Assembly: GCA_949592205.1 (NCBI GenBank)
Contig: CATIUR010000003.1
Location: forward strand, 150,783,259-150,847,258
DNA from: Helichrysum umbraculigerum
Taxonomy: Eukaryota > Streptophyta > Magnoliopsida > Asterales > Asteraceae
Length of the DNA: 64,000 nucleotides
Reading direction: 5' to 3'
Below are positions 23,129 through 36,005 of this stretch, piece after piece. Position numbers and translations under genes: made by a program. Position 1 is the first letter of the stretch; the number at the start of each line of letters is the position of its first letter. The notes beneath the pieces are model-generated. The model was not told the DNA's origin and searched no databases. It worked only from the letters and a program-made list of their open reading frames with translations.

Positions 23129-23699
23129 AGTTCAGAACCCTTATCTATCAAGCTATATCCATATTTATTTCCCAAAAATTCTAATAAAATATAAGTAGAT
23201 GTAATTGTTGTAGCTTGATTTGGTTTCCTTAAAACATTGACACACACACTTACATTTTATTTCTTTTCGGTGTATGACATATATTTTGCGACTTAACGAA
23301 AAAAGAAGAATAAGTGTGTAATTCTTTGTTATTAAAGAAAAGAACACTCGACATTCTTGCCAAAAAACATCTGATTCTTACGACCCCGAAATCACAAACA
23401 ACTGAACAAGAAGTTACTTCGTAACATGAAGCCATCTTACCTGATGCATAATGTCCTATTAACCAAATAAAGTGACTGTAGTTAAGCTTATCTAATTTTC
23501 ACTTAGCGATGTAGACATTCACACGTAAACCAGCTAAAGCTATCGAAAACCGAGTATTTTGATTATTTCACACTACATATATACATTTTTCCCCTCTTTA
23601 CATTACCAATCATCTACACACGTGTAACATATACTACGTATATTTTTAGGTAAATGTTTTCTAGTGTTAATCATTTTCCGTGTATATATATATATATAT

Positions 23700-25030
23700 A
23701 GAGGATTGGGATATATGGAGAAGCAAATCAAATGAGAGAAGAGAGAGAAGGGATCTAGACCTTTAATTAAATTGATTAATGGTTCAAAGTTGATGATGGC
23801 ATAATTGTAAAATTTAGCAAAAATAATTACCATTAGAGGGGTAATCTAGACTTTTGTTCTACTTTCTTATTTAAAAATCGTGGACTGCTTTTAATGCTTG
23901 GGAGGTTTTTTTATTTTATTTATTGGTTTTGTTTTGTTAAAAGGAATTTCTTTCCTGCAACAATGGATGTAGTTGATTATGATTTTTATTTGGCTTTATT
24001 TTGAATTTACATTTAGACGAGGAAATAAAAAATATGTATGCTGCTTATGTAAAATAACTAATGTAATTCCAATTAAAATTTGCTGAATCTATTGTATGTA
24101 ATATGATTCAGGAATTATTGGCATATTTTTTGAATCTATATATTATCTGAATCATTGTGATAAATTACTTGATTCAATGAAATAAACTTGTGTGAGAAAA
24201 TTTTCAAATTGATGGTATAAGATTTGTAAATCAGTGTTGTAAATTCACGATTCAATATAATGTTAGTTTTTTGTTGAATCAATGTTCTAAATTTCTAGAA
24301 TCAATGTTATAAATTTCAGAATCGATGTTATAAAATATGTTACTATGATAATTTATGAATTAGTGAATCATTGTTGTGACCAACTATCGAAAATGTGAAT
24401 CATTGTTTCATAATCATCTAAATAATCATAAAAACAAATGAAAACATATAAGTCTTAGTAATAATTTGGTGAATCAACACGATAACAAACTACAAACATC
24501 GTTTTGTTTTTCACGAAACATATGACGAATTAAATCTTGTTATGTTTATTTGAATCAACAACACAAACTATTATTAGTTACAAATCTAATGTGAATTGTT
24601 AGTTGAAATTCTAATGATGATTGATCCAAAAAGTCCCACGATAAATAGAACAAACGTTTACACAAAAACAAAAACTAAAATCGAAGAATATGAAATATTT
24701 GGGCAATTGATTTACAAAGGAATCAAATTAAAATATCAATTAGAAAAACCACTTTTGGTGATCACCTCGTAGCATGTAGATTGACGAAAGAAAAAGAAGA
24801 GTTGTGGCTTTGATATTTATTTTGCTTGGACTAAAAATAATGATTGAGAAAAAATCAGTTACAAATAATAACTCCTTGTTTCACGTCATTTTGCCATTTC
24901 AAACTTATTTAGTTTAATTAATAAAAAAAATAGAAAATGTCAATCCTACCCTTTATATTGTTAATGAGATTAATGGTGTAGAATGCTTCTACCCCTTCTC
25001 CATCCAAATATTCTTCTTTTTTGATCCTCC

Positions 25031-25032
<2 letters not shown>
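23700..25032. mobile_element. Candidate non-autonomous element in a TA target
   Basis: The unit sits between two TA runs (23684-23699 and 25034-25066). Its ends weakly match in inverted orientation: AGAGGATTGGGATATATGGAG against GGAGGATCAAAAAAGAAG...ATGGAGAAGG. Its middle (about 24080-24620) carries some fourteen scattered GAATCA/TGATTC words. No coding sequence. The boundaries are tentative. Confidence 0.4.

Positions 25033-25033
<1 letters not shown>

Positions 25034-25066
<33 letters not shown>
25034..25066. repeat. (TA)n microsatellite
   Basis: About 16 TA units, about 600 bp upstream of the MIP1/DUF547 gene start. Confidence 0.9.
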
Positions 25067-25070
<4 letters not shown>

Positions 25071-25669
25071 CTAATATATGTAGAGAAGGAGTAATATTTA
25101 AGCATTGAATTCCAATTCATAAATTTGCTACTTTTGATGCAAAAACAAAAAGGCCTACACTTTACAAAAGCAACTTCACACAAAAAGCTAGTATCACTTT
25201 CTAATCCAGTGACTAGTCAAAATTTATATTATTACAACCTCTTTTCTACACCAAACACAAACACATACCAATTGCCCCTTTCAATCACCAAACAAGCACA
25301 CATACCAGTTGCTACTTTCGATCACCAACCAAAATATTTTACAAAACCCATTTGATTTAGGGATTAAGATCATCTCAATTTCGTAAGAATTTTAGTGGGG
25401 TCCATGAGGTTGAAACATCATACTCTGTTTTACCAGCATGTACTCTGTTTGTGATTGGCAGTGAGCTAAGCAGAATCTTATTGCTGTTATATGATTTTGA
25501 TGTTTAAAGTGTTGGAATGCTTGTTGGTTTTGTCAGCATATGTGTGTTCTTCATTAATGGTGTTTCTAAATTTAAGGTTTTCTGAATAGTTGGCCCAGGC
25601 TATTTGTTTGTACTCCAATATTTGTTGATTGGTGTTTAAAAATCTTCAAGATTTTGTTGGGTTACTTTA

Positions 25670-28600
25670 ATGGAGCTTATTGGTTCAAGAAACAAGAGAA
25701 TGAAGAGGTATGTATCTGATACTAGTATTATTTTAGAATGCTGCTTTATGTATGTAATTTTGTGTTTTGGGTGAACTTTGCATATGTGATCTTGCAAATT
25801 CATTTTTTTAATTAGTGATTTTTTATCTTTAATACAGAAGAGTTGGTAAAGTTTACTACTTTATGCTAACTGGATGTTTATGTTTGTATTGTTGCAAGTA
25901 TAATGGTTTGAAATGTTAGTTAATTTCTGAATGAGGAACATGTCTGTGCAAATGTAAAAAGGACATACTAATTGGAAGAAAAAAAAAGGAAAAAAAAGAA
26001 GAAGTTGGCTATTAATCTTGCAAGTACATATGTTGTTTAGAAATAAAATGTTTTGTACAATTGTTTGAAATGCTAATGGAGTACTGAAATTTATTACGAA
26101 AAGAGGGTAAAATATTTAAATAGGTAGAAATTAGGTAAAATATTAAGAAGTGTTTATATTCCATGACATATAAATGTGTGGTAATATCAAATGTAGACAT
26201 CTGGTTTGCTTAATATGGTGTTAACCATTGACAGTGATCTTGCCAAAGTAGGAATTCATGACGATAAGCACGCCATTCTCAATGTCCCTCAACCTCCAAA
26301 ACCAGTGAGAATTCTTCATCTATATAATTCATTTGCAACTTTTTGCAAAAAAAATACTGTTCATCTATAGCATTGACGTGTTTCAACAGGCTATGGAGCA
26401 GGTGAAGAGTTGCGAACTGCCTGACGAAAGGCAGTTTGAAAGCACTGAAGTTAAAAACTCCCTAAAACAAGAGGTTTATCATTTAACTCTTACATGTTAT
26501 GTTGATAAGCAAGGCTTAGTTCTAGGATCATTAGGTTCAATTGTTTGAATATTTATGTAGATTGAACAACTCCAAAGGCAACTCGAGGACCAGCTTGTGA
26601 TACGAACTGAATTAGAGAAGGCAACAACTAGTCGACCTTTTTTGCATGATCATTTTGATGAAGCCGGACTCACAAAGGTTTGTGCCCTTGCCACATGTAA
26701 TGGACTTAGCTCTTCAATTTCTTAAATTTTTGGGATATAACGAGTTGGTTAAATAATTAAAATTGAAGTGATTATTTTAAGTGTGTGGTTTCTAGTGCTA
26801 ATTTATGTAATAGATTTGAGTTTAAGTTGAATAACATTTTATTTACACTGAAAATAGTACTCCGTATGTAGCTTGTTTGGAATGTCATTTTGAAGATTTT
26901 TGCTTCTGATGCAGTCTTCTAAGGATCTAATCAAAGAAATATCGATACTGGAATTTGAAGTCAAGCATTTGGAGAAGTATCTTCTTTCATTGTATCGCAA
27001 AACTTTTCATAAGAAGGAACAATTTATAATGTCTGCAACCGACACCAAATCAGGATTTAACTCGGCTTTAAGGGAACAGCAATCATTGCTTGTCAACTCT
27101 ACCAGTTCCATGCCAGCTCGAGCTTCGACTGATAATCCACCTAAAGAATTTTGTCCCATTTTAGAATCACAGCCGATGGAAGATTCTTATGTTAATCGAA
27201 GCCACTCGTCCTTATCTTACAGAACTCCACCGCTTTATATGGCCGTTAATCAAGCCATAGAATCATACCATTCCTTACCCTTAGGAATGCTCGAGGTAAG
27301 CCATTTGCCCCAAATTTCTATTTTTTGGAAAGTTTTCAATTGTATTTGTATAATGTTCACTATCAACCCCATAATTGACCTATAACCCTATAAGGCAGCA
27401 TTTTTGTTTGTCGGAAATAGGAATTTTGATATTTGACTTAATAAGTCAAATGCTATGTAATAGGACATAACTCAAGCCTAAATACACTTTAATCTTGATT
27501 TACCAGCATGTGAAGGATGATTATTCAAGTGTTAGTCTGGCTGAGCATCTTGGTGGATGTATTTCCGATAATGTTCGAATGTCAGCAAGCTGGTTATCTG
27601 AGGAAATGATCAAATGCATCTCGAACATATATGGTCAAATTGCCGATCCACCTTTGTTCAATCACGAATTTCCTTCATCTCCCATATCATTCCCATCACC
27701 ACCTAGTGATTCTTCGCCAACAGACCAGTTTGGCATGTGGAGCCCACATTCTGAAGGATCTATGGAGTTTAGTGGGTCCAACTTTACTACAGTTGAAATT
27801 CAAAGTATTTGTAGAAGTACTCAGAGGCTAAGTAATGTTGAACACAAACAACAGAATTTCAGGCAAGTATCTTGATCACAAAAAAATTGTTTCTCGTGGT
27901 TTAGAAATTGTAAATGCCCTTAACAATATCATTTTACAGGTATCTTATATCACTGTTAGAACAAGTTGATCCTAGAAAGTTGAAACATGAGGAGAAGCTG
28001 GCGTTCTGGATCAACATACACAATGCATTGGTGATGCATGTACAGCTTCCTTCCAATTACTATGTGTTTTCTTTATTTGTCCATCTTTGACATCGAAAGT
28101 CAAACATACTACTTTTGGTATTACCACTTATCTGAATGTATCTGCATTTTAGGAAAAAATCTGCAATTACATAAAAACAGCAAGCATTCTACATATAAAA
28201 AAAATCTGTGTTAAAATTTTGGAGATAAATGTAGTTATGAAATTTTCGAATAGAAATATGACATTTAAAGTCAAAGGAGCAGACATCTAACATTTATTAA
28301 ATCAGTAAGTAATTTGAGGTGCCTAAATCTGAGTGTTGTTATATTCTTATGGGTTGTTACAGGCCTTCTTGGTTCATGGAACTCCTCGTGGTGCTATGAA
28401 GAGGATCTCGTTAGTCCTAAAGGTTAAATTAGATATTTAACAATTCCTCTAAATATGACATGACCTGCTTAAACATTGTTGTAACGTGAAGTGTATATTT
28501 GCATGATACAGGCGGCTTATAATATCGGTGGTCATAACATTAGTGTTGGAGATATACAGAGTACAATACTGGGTTGCAGACTGCCTCACCCTGGACAAGT

Positions 28601-29473
28601 ATATTTCATTAAATTATAATGATTTTTACTTTTCAGTGCTTGTTAGTTCTTCTTCTGAATATCATAGAAATTAAAATAACACTATAGTTTGCCGAGTGAC
28701 ATTTGACAATAAGTGTCGAGAATGCTGGTCCTTTTCCACTTACGTACTGAGTTTCCCAAGATCGTCCATTTTAATCAACTATGGCCTCATTTGGCAACAC
28801 ACACACATACTTCACATTGAAAAGTATGCTATGATAGTTCATATAGCAAATCGTTCTTTTGTGTCTTACTGAGACTAATGATCTTTTTTTTTTTCTTCCA
28901 GTGGTTTCAATCTTTACTATTCCCGAGTCCGAAGTACAAGTCCCGGGATATACGAAAAGCATATGCAATGAAGCACCCCCAACCTCTTGTATACTTTGCA
29001 CTATGTTCAGGAAGCCATTCTGATCCCATGGTACACTAATGAACTTTTGAAAAATTCTAAATTTTCTTTTCTTTTTTCATTCTATTTTTTCTTAAAAATC
29101 TTTTTGCATACAAAGGATTGCTTGCAATATACATGTCTAAGAGTGTTTCACCGGTTTTGTGATTCAGTTACGGATATATACGCCTAAGAGTGTTTTCCAA
29201 GAACTTGAAGTTGCCAAAGAAGAGTATATTCATAACAATTTCAAGATACAAAAAGGACAAAAGATGTTTCTCCCGAAACTTGTTGATCTTTATGCAAAAG
29301 ATTCAGGTTTGTTTCATGCTGATTTGATGGACATAATTGAATACTCGGTGCCCAACTGTTACCAACAGATATTCAAGGTGATTCAAAAGGGGAAACCTTT
29401 GAAGAAAATTGAGTGGGCTGCTCATGATTTCACTTTTCGCTATCTACTATCCCCAGATTTAGCCAAATTTTGA
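25670..29473 (+). CDS. MIP1 leucine-zipper / DUF547 protein, 11 exons
   Basis: Exons: 25670-25707, 26235-26304, 26390-26473, 26561-26677, 26915-27295, 27507-27862, 27940-28039, 28363-28422, 28512-28598, 28902-29030, 29168-29473. Every phase closes, giving 575 residues. The N-terminal third holds the coiled-coil of the ternary complex factor MIP1 leucine-zipper family (IEQLQRQLEDQLVIRTELEK, then ISILEFEVKHLEKYLLSLYR in exon 5). A Ser-rich linker follows. The DUF547 domain covers about residues 349-475, with EEKLAFWINIHNALVMHAFL, AAYNIGGHNISVGDIQSTIL and HPQPLVYFALCSGSHSDPM, ending in RIYTPKSVFQELE. The biochemical role of DUF547 is unknown; the zipper suggests protein-protein contacts. Intron 6 uses a GC donor (AG|GCAAGT); the others are GT-AG. 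It looks intact. The ATG at 25670 was chosen because it gives the only in-frame first exon with a good donor. Confidence 0.92.
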
Positions 29474-31680
29474 AATCTCTAACATGGGTCATACCTAGAT
29501 GATGATGATAGTACCTAGAACGCATGTTTGCCGTATGGTGATCCGCTAGTTCAAGAATCTAAGGGTTTGGATATGATGAGTGTTCTTGGATGATGATATA
29601 TTGTAGTGTGTGATGATATGAGTGCCGTTATTTCTTCGCTTGCACCTCACATGTAGATTTCCAAATAGCAAGAGATGAGTTTGATGAAATGTCATGTATA
29701 TAGTTTTCTATAGTCTACACTTTTGCAACATTGATGATGAATGAGAATAGGCTGCAGCATTATTTTTACTTGATTGAAAAAACGAGCTTTGTAGCCTTCA
29801 TTTTAACATCATCGAAACAACTTTGGTGATCACTCAAAGGTGACTATTTATGAATCCATAAGTGGATATGTTCTCGTATTGCTACACCTATCATCTCTCC
29901 TTGTTATGATATCTTCTTTTTCCTCCCAATTGGCCAATTGTATAAAACTTATGAAAGTTAACAAAATTTAGTTGGATCTCCATAACTTGTATAAATAATA
30001 CTCTGAAGAACAATGCTTATTAGGTAGAATTTGGATTTCATCAAAAATGTCCAACGTCTCGGTTCAAATTCAAAATCGAATTCGACAGATGTTTGAAATA
30101 AAAGTTATGAAGTCCTAGGTAAGCAACTAATATTCGAATTTGACTAAAACATTATATCCGTGACAAAAACTAAATGCTAATTCGAATCCAAGTTTGTTGA
30201 ATGTACTTTACATAAACAAAGTAAGTTTTTTTGGATTCCAAGTTGATGTATTCATGCACTATTTTTATCCTAACTCAGCAGGTTACATTCAAGTTTGCAT
30301 CAAGTAGTCTGGGTGATGAACGGTTCATTCTCATTCAATAAAAATGCATCTATAGTGCATAAAATCATGACTGTTCCCACAAGTCCACAACTTTGTGGTT
30401 GCATATTTTTCTATGTAGTGCTTTTTGTCACATCATTAAATAAAAATAAACACTAGCGATGCACAAATTTCATCTCCTTTCTCAAGCTATGGTTAAGATA
30501 CGATATCTACACCATGAAATTTGATTAAATACATCATAAACTAGGGGTTAAAAGGTTGCACTAAATTCTTTTATATTATGAAAGTCTGTAGTATCAATCA
30601 TTTATTCAGTGTAAACATTAACACCCGAAAGATGCATACTTGAAAAACCTGATTATGATTTTGATGTAACGTCGACGAAATTAAGTTTGTATTCTAATAT
30701 GATCTTTTAAGTTTTATTAAAGTGGGTTTTATGTACAAGTGCAAATCTAGAAAATCCACAAGTAAAGAATACAGGAGTTCTTCTATCATGAAATATACAA
30801 CCAAACTATAAAAAGGTTTACTATTATCATAAACAGAGTGACGGATACACCATATAACGCAATCACCAAAGTATTATACCATTAAACTAGCTTATTAATG
30901 GAGGCATTTTGGTGTAAGAATCAAAATAAACGGTGTATACAGTGTGATTATCATCACCAATTCCATAAACAGCTTTTGAGAAGAAAGCATATTGAAATAG
31001 CACATGACCAAAACTGTACGTTATGGACGATACTGAAACACATGATAAAAAAACGCACTTTGTTCAAATATTCATACTGTTCTGAGCTTTTTTTACTTCA
31101 TTTAGAGACATAAATTAGGTAAGTATACTCTCATGCATTCATTATTCTTCTTTTTAACACACATAGAAAAAGATTACACAATCTTACATTTAATAGTTCA
31201 ACCAATCTTTCTAATTTGAGGCACTTGATTTGAAAACTCGATAATATTCATCAAAAACTTTGTTCCATTAAAGGTAATTACCAACTTGAAAAGGACTAAC
31301 TTCATAACTATGTTCAATACATGGGGTTTGAAGTCTGAAAAAAACTATGTATCATAATTCGGGATTAGATTTTGGCTCACATTCAGTTCAGGTTCAGATG
31401 AACCGAATTCTGAATTATACCAATGAACCAAAATCAACCAGAATCCTCCCATCCTTGTGAACTTTGAACCAAGAGGTTTTATTTCATACCTTCATACCCA
31501 GGTATATTTTTATTTTCCTAATATAAAACATGATGTTTCTGCATATGCACACACAGCACATAATTGTATAGAACTGAAACATAACGTTTATGTGTATCCA
31601 CAAACATATACGTACTATCTAATTCAAACTCAGCCATGTTAAAATTTATATTAGGGGGATCGAAGCCAAATCCAAGCACC
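29474..31680. other. Intergenic, no gene seen
   Basis: The 3' flank of the DUF547 gene and AT-rich spacer. A 71-codon frame at 30898-31113 has no recognisable motif. If the PADRE gene has a second exon it should lie here on the minus strand, but I could not identify it. Confidence 0.5.
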
Positions 31681-31685
31681 CCTAC

Positions 31686-32020
31686 CTGGCAAGTGCCGAT
31701 TCAGTTTTGATGGCTAATGTACATAGATCTTTCAAAGAAAGGGGGCTGTTTGACTCTGAGAGTGGCATTAGAAAGTAGATTTGACCCATCTGGAGCTCTT
31801 CATCACCGGGAATGTGAGGTATGTAACAATTTATAAACATGGTTTCGCTGCTGCATAGGAAGGCGGTAGGATGGCAGGAGAGAACAAGGCTTGCTGTGAT
31901 TGGCTGCTGGAATTCGTGCAGCCGCCCATCACCCGAGTGAATCACCTTAACGGTTGATGACCAGTTGCCCATGAATCTAAAGCCTTTTGCAGTGATATGA
32001 CAAGATGTGCATAAACCCAT
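31686..32020 (-). CDS. PADRE/DUF4228 protein, first exon
   Basis: The minus strand opens MGLCTSCHITAKGF, continues with STVKVIHSGDGRLHEFQQPI (the family's V..DGRL.EF.. block), CHPTAFLCSSETMF, and ends with the DEELQMGQIYFLMPLSES box followed by SLKDLCTLAIKTESALA. This is the order of motifs in plant PADRE (DUF4228) proteins, which are often induced by pathogens and stress. Gly2 and Cys4 suggest N-myristoylation and palmitoylation at a membrane. Read straight through, the frame stops after 112 residues at 31682, short for the family. A strong donor, CCAG|GTAGGGG, overlaps that stop, so the exon more likely ends at 31686 and splices onward. The downstream exon was not found, so truncation is possible. 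Confidence 0.75.
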
Positions 32021-32099
32021 TACCTTTTTCTACTTGCTAAATCTGAACTTAGAATCAACTAATTGGTGGCGACACATAAAAATGTTATTTTATACTTCC

Positions 32100-32650
32100 A
32101 ACTTGAAACCTTATTATGGTCCTATTTGATACCCACACGAAAGAAATTGGAGAAACTTAATCTTCTTTCCTTATAATTTATAGGCATTGATTGATACCGA
32201 CACAAATGTTACTTTAAAATCTTTAGAATGTCGGCCTAAAAGTTGATTAACAGTCAGATACTTACACGCATCCATAAAAACGTGAATTTTAAGAAACATG
32301 AGGTTCTTAACTTCAAACCTTATTGAATTCGGTTGATACCCACACAGCTATTATTCCAAAATCATGAATCCCAGTCTGGAAATAAAATGCTTCTAATCAT
32401 ATGAAACACGTGTTTATAGAAGTCATACAGACATACGACAATTCCTTAAGATACTAGAATTTCCAACCTTACGCCTACTCGGCTAATATTTATACCCACG
32501 TGACTAGTTTCAAGATAATTTCCAACATTAGTTTTGTACCCACGTTAAAAATTCCAACCTTACAAAGTTCAAACTTGCAACATCCACATGACTTAGTTTT
32601 GTACCCCACGTAACTGTTTCCTAAGAAACTCGATTGTTCAACATCAAAAG
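32100..32650 (-). promoter_or_regulatory. Repeated TACCCAC motif region upstream of the PADRE gene
   Basis: Six diverged copies of a (G/T)ATACCCACAC/G word start near 32128, 32193, 32335, 32491, 32536 and 32600, and several are preceded by a TCCAACCTT-type word. Three of the last copies contain ACGT cores, one of them a perfect G-box CACGTG (about 32498). It lies 0.1-0.6 kb upstream of the PADRE start on that gene's strand. A promoter role is inference; it may also be a decayed tandem repeat. Confidence 0.4.
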
Positions 32651-32729
32651 ATAATTTGGTTCACCTGGTCTTTCAATGTCCAACATGTATAAAGTGGGAT
32701 ACATAGTGTATCGGTAGAGAAAGAAAGAG

Positions 32730-32731
<2 letters not shown>

Positions 32732-32762
<31 letters not shown>
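32732..32762. repeat. (GA)n microsatellite
   Basis: About 15 GA units. The remaining stretch 32763-33990 has no recognised gene. Confidence 0.9.
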
Positions 32763-32765
<3 letters not shown>

Positions 32766-33993
32766 ATGTGGATAGGGTGATCACATGATACAAAAGTAGT
32801 ATGAACGACCAGAATGTCATTAAACTTTTACAAAAAACACGTGACTATTTCATCAAACAGGTCAATTCGATTACTACTAACTGGTAAGTATTTAAATAGA
32901 TGGAGTATACTTATACAAGGAATAAGCCAAACAGTTAGAAAGCCACCTCTAAAATGCTTAAATCATCTTAAAAATAGAAAATTATAAATCACTGTTCTAT
33001 TTATATGATTTTGCAATCATATACATCATAACTTATTACTTGATATATTAAGATTTCAAAATGAACATATATTACTTTTAGGTCAACCTGTGCACATGCC
33101 TTTGACCTAAAGCCAATTTGAAGAGTTTCCAACCTGACCACAACTACCATTTCACAACCCCTACTTTTTCTATGATCTTTCTCACATACCATCAAGAGCA
33201 TTTTAATGTGTTTATTTTCTTTGGTATTAGATGATAATCAGATACATGTATACGTTGTAGACATACACCTAATCAAGGTTCAGTACCATTTTGATCAACA
33301 CCCTTGAGAATACATTGGTCTGTCTATGAATGAGTTATCGTCGAAAAAACACTATTAGTGTTTCATTTGACTTTTCATAATGCATTGGCACATGACATCA
33401 AATGTCAAGTCTGATCCTGATAACCAGTTTTGACAGTTTACAAGTATCAAAAAAACACATCCAATAAGTTCCCAATATTTTGCCATTACGATTTAACTAT
33501 AAAAAAACACATTAGAAACCCTAAACGAATAACAATTGTTAAAGGGGCAATTTTATATTATGTAATAGCAGCAATTAATTAACATCAAAGTATTCACTAA
33601 TAGTTTCCTGGATTCAACCATAACATGATCATAAGAAATTAAACTAACCAAAAAGATTTATCCTCAAATGGCACTTCTTCCACAAAGCCTTATCACAACA
33701 TAGCTGCAAAACAAATTAAGAACTATCAGTTAACAAAGCTTCTCAATTCTCATAATATTATTTAGGGTTACATATATAAAAACTATTAAAAAAACAAAAC
33801 TAAATAGAACTGATACAAAATTAGCAATTTCTGTTCATTGACATATTAACCTAATTCAGTATCAACTAGCAGTTCAACAACCCTAATATAGCTATCAAAA
33901 CAACACAGTATCAAATCATCATAAATCAACACAACAACTTCAATATATACATTAAGTAATTTACCTTTTAAGATGTCATTAGATAAACAAACC

Positions 33994-34158
33994 CTAGAAT
34001 TCCAGAACAAGCTCATCCTTGGTGTCAGAAAAGTAATGAAGAACATACGGAGCGACCCGAATAGCAGCGACCCATGCCCCGAACAAACCAACGTGCACAC
34101 GAAGCTGCTTCAAAGCAGCTTCTTTGTCTGGTTTTCGCATAAACATTCCCGGATACAT
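33994..34158 (-). CDS. TOM6: Mitochondrial import receptor subunit TOM6
   Basis: A 54-residue protein on the minus strand, starting MYPGMFMRKPDKEAALKQLR and ending DELVLEF. TOM6 is a small single-span subunit of the TOM complex in the mitochondrial outer membrane, where it stabilises the TOM40 pore. The N-terminal PGMFMRKPDK block, the helix GLFGAWVAAIRVAPYVLHYF and the acidic end D.K.EL.LEF are the plant TOM6 signature, and 54 residues is the usual length. The ATG at 34158 is preferred over the in-frame upstream ATG at 34236, since the family starts at M(F/Y)PGMF. A GT donor just past the stop (about 33967) hints at a spliced 3' untranslated region. A damaged relative lies at 63690-63843. 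Confidence 0.92.
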   Translation of the reverse strand: MYPGMFMRKPDKEAALKQLRVHVGLFGAWVAAIRVAPYVLHYFSDTKDELVLEF

Positions 34159-34389
34159 CTTCGATACGATATGTGCGTCTTTCTGTTTTTCGTTCACTGA
34201 TCGTTGGGATTTTAGCGAAGATAGACGATTATTCACAAAACCCTAAAAAGTTGTACGGCATATAATTGTGGATCCCTAAAGTGGATGTTGCAAATAATAG
34301 CCCAAATACCGTGTTTACTAAGATTAGGCCCATAGCAGCCCACTTAACCTATATATAATATTTTCTACGATAAGTTGATTATTATATAA

Positions 34390-34600
34390 CTAGATTATAC
34401 ACCCGTGTATACACACGGGCTATGTTTAATACACCTGTGTTTAAAAAATTTGTTACTAGATTATACACCTGTGTTTAATACACCTGTGTTTAACACACGG
34501 GCTATGTTACTAGATTATACACCCGTGTATACACACGGACTATGTTTACTAGATTATACACCTGTGTTTAAAAAATTTGTTAAATTATTTAGTTGTAATT
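34390..34600 (-). mobile_element. Cluster of four Helitron 3' termini
   Basis: CTAG followed by ATTATACACC and a CCCGTGT..ACACGGG hairpin occurs four times in series, with CTAG at 34390, 34456, 34510 and 34549. The first hairpin (34402-34419) has a perfect 7-bp stem. Reversed, each is a Helitron 3' end. The others are partly truncated, as in tandem end-to-end insertions or slippage copies. Confidence 0.6.
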
Positions 34601-34900
34601 TGTAAACCCGTGCATATAATTGTAATCATAAATACAAATCTTATCTTATATCTTACTAAAATTAAAATGAGAATAGTAAAACAGCTAATGTTAGTTCCGG
34701 CTGTACAATATAAACATTATGCTATAATTTTTTGAGATTTGTTAAAAGAATTTGTAAGTTTATATCGCAACATAATTGAATTAGTTAAATAACATAGAAA
34801 ATCAAATTTTAAACCCGTATATACTCACGTGCTATATAATAAAAACGTTTGAAACAAATGAAAGTTAGATGATTTTTAATAAAATATACATATATTTTGG

Positions 34901-36005
34901 AAGATTATAAGTTTTCTTCCACACGATCATAAAAAAAGTAAATTGATGTTTATTACACATATCTTATAAGAGGGTTCCTCATCCGGAGGGTTTTTTTTAT
35001 AATTTATTTATCAACCATTCAAATGATTTTATTTCATCAAACTTTTAATTAACTAACTAAATGTATTGATTTACCTAAAATCTCTCTTTTGTTTAAAAAA
35101 AAACCATTGATAATATCTTTTGAAAAACAATTCCCATTTATTTTGTAATCTAATACAAATTCCCAAAAATTAATTCCTCAAAAGCTTAAAATAATCAAAT
35201 AAACGAATTTTGGTATAAAAAAAGCTTAAAATAATCAAATAACGAATTTTTGTCTCAAAATCAATCGCTTATATCCATTCGATTTATATACACTTAATTA
35301 ATTAATAAAAATGATATGATGATAAATAAATAAAAATTACTTATGTATAGCATGAAGGACCATAAAATATGAAAATAGGACATATGAATGATCAATTGCG
35401 TGTTACGATTTATCACTAAAAGTGTATCCGAAATAACAATTATTTAACTAATTTGTTGACAACCTAATATTGAAACTTTAGAAATTTTTCTGTATCATGT
35501 TTACAATCAAAATTTTCTTTTAATTCAACATATTGGATGTGTCATCATCCTTATACACAAGATACATGCGTAAATACTTAATATGAAAATTCATTTTACT
35601 AAAATTTAATAAAAATGTATTTTAATAGAATATATACATGACGATAATAAGTTTTCCACCCAAATTTTAAAAATGTTGCCTTTTCACACCTATTTAATCA
35701 CACAGTTTCTCATCCTGGGGTTTTTAAAATTCATTTAGTTAATTTGTTGACAACCTAATATTGAAACTTTAGAAATTTTGCTATATCATGTTTACAATCT
35801 AAATGTTCTTTTAATTCAACATATTATTGGATGTGTCATCATCCTACTCACGATACATGTTTTACTAAAATGTTCTAACATGCATTTTAATTGAATATAT
35901 ACATGACGTACGATAATAAGTTTTCTTCCACACAAATCCTAAAAAATGATGTTTTTACACACCTATCTAATCACACGGTTCCTCATCATGAGGTTTTTAA
36001 ATTTA
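34901..36005. repeat. Degenerate interspersed direct repeats
   Basis: A block ATAAGTTTTCTTCCACAC ... GGTTCCTCATC.GG.GG.TTTT appears near 34901-35010, 35645-35735 and 35905-36005. A second block of about 100 bp beginning TAATTTGTTGACAACCTAAT occurs at 35449-35550 and 35749-35844, nearly identical. Confidence 0.8.

Noticed and set aside
28771..29001. 76-codon minus-strand frame
   Set aside because: It is antisense to an intron and exon 10 of the MIP1/DUF547 gene.
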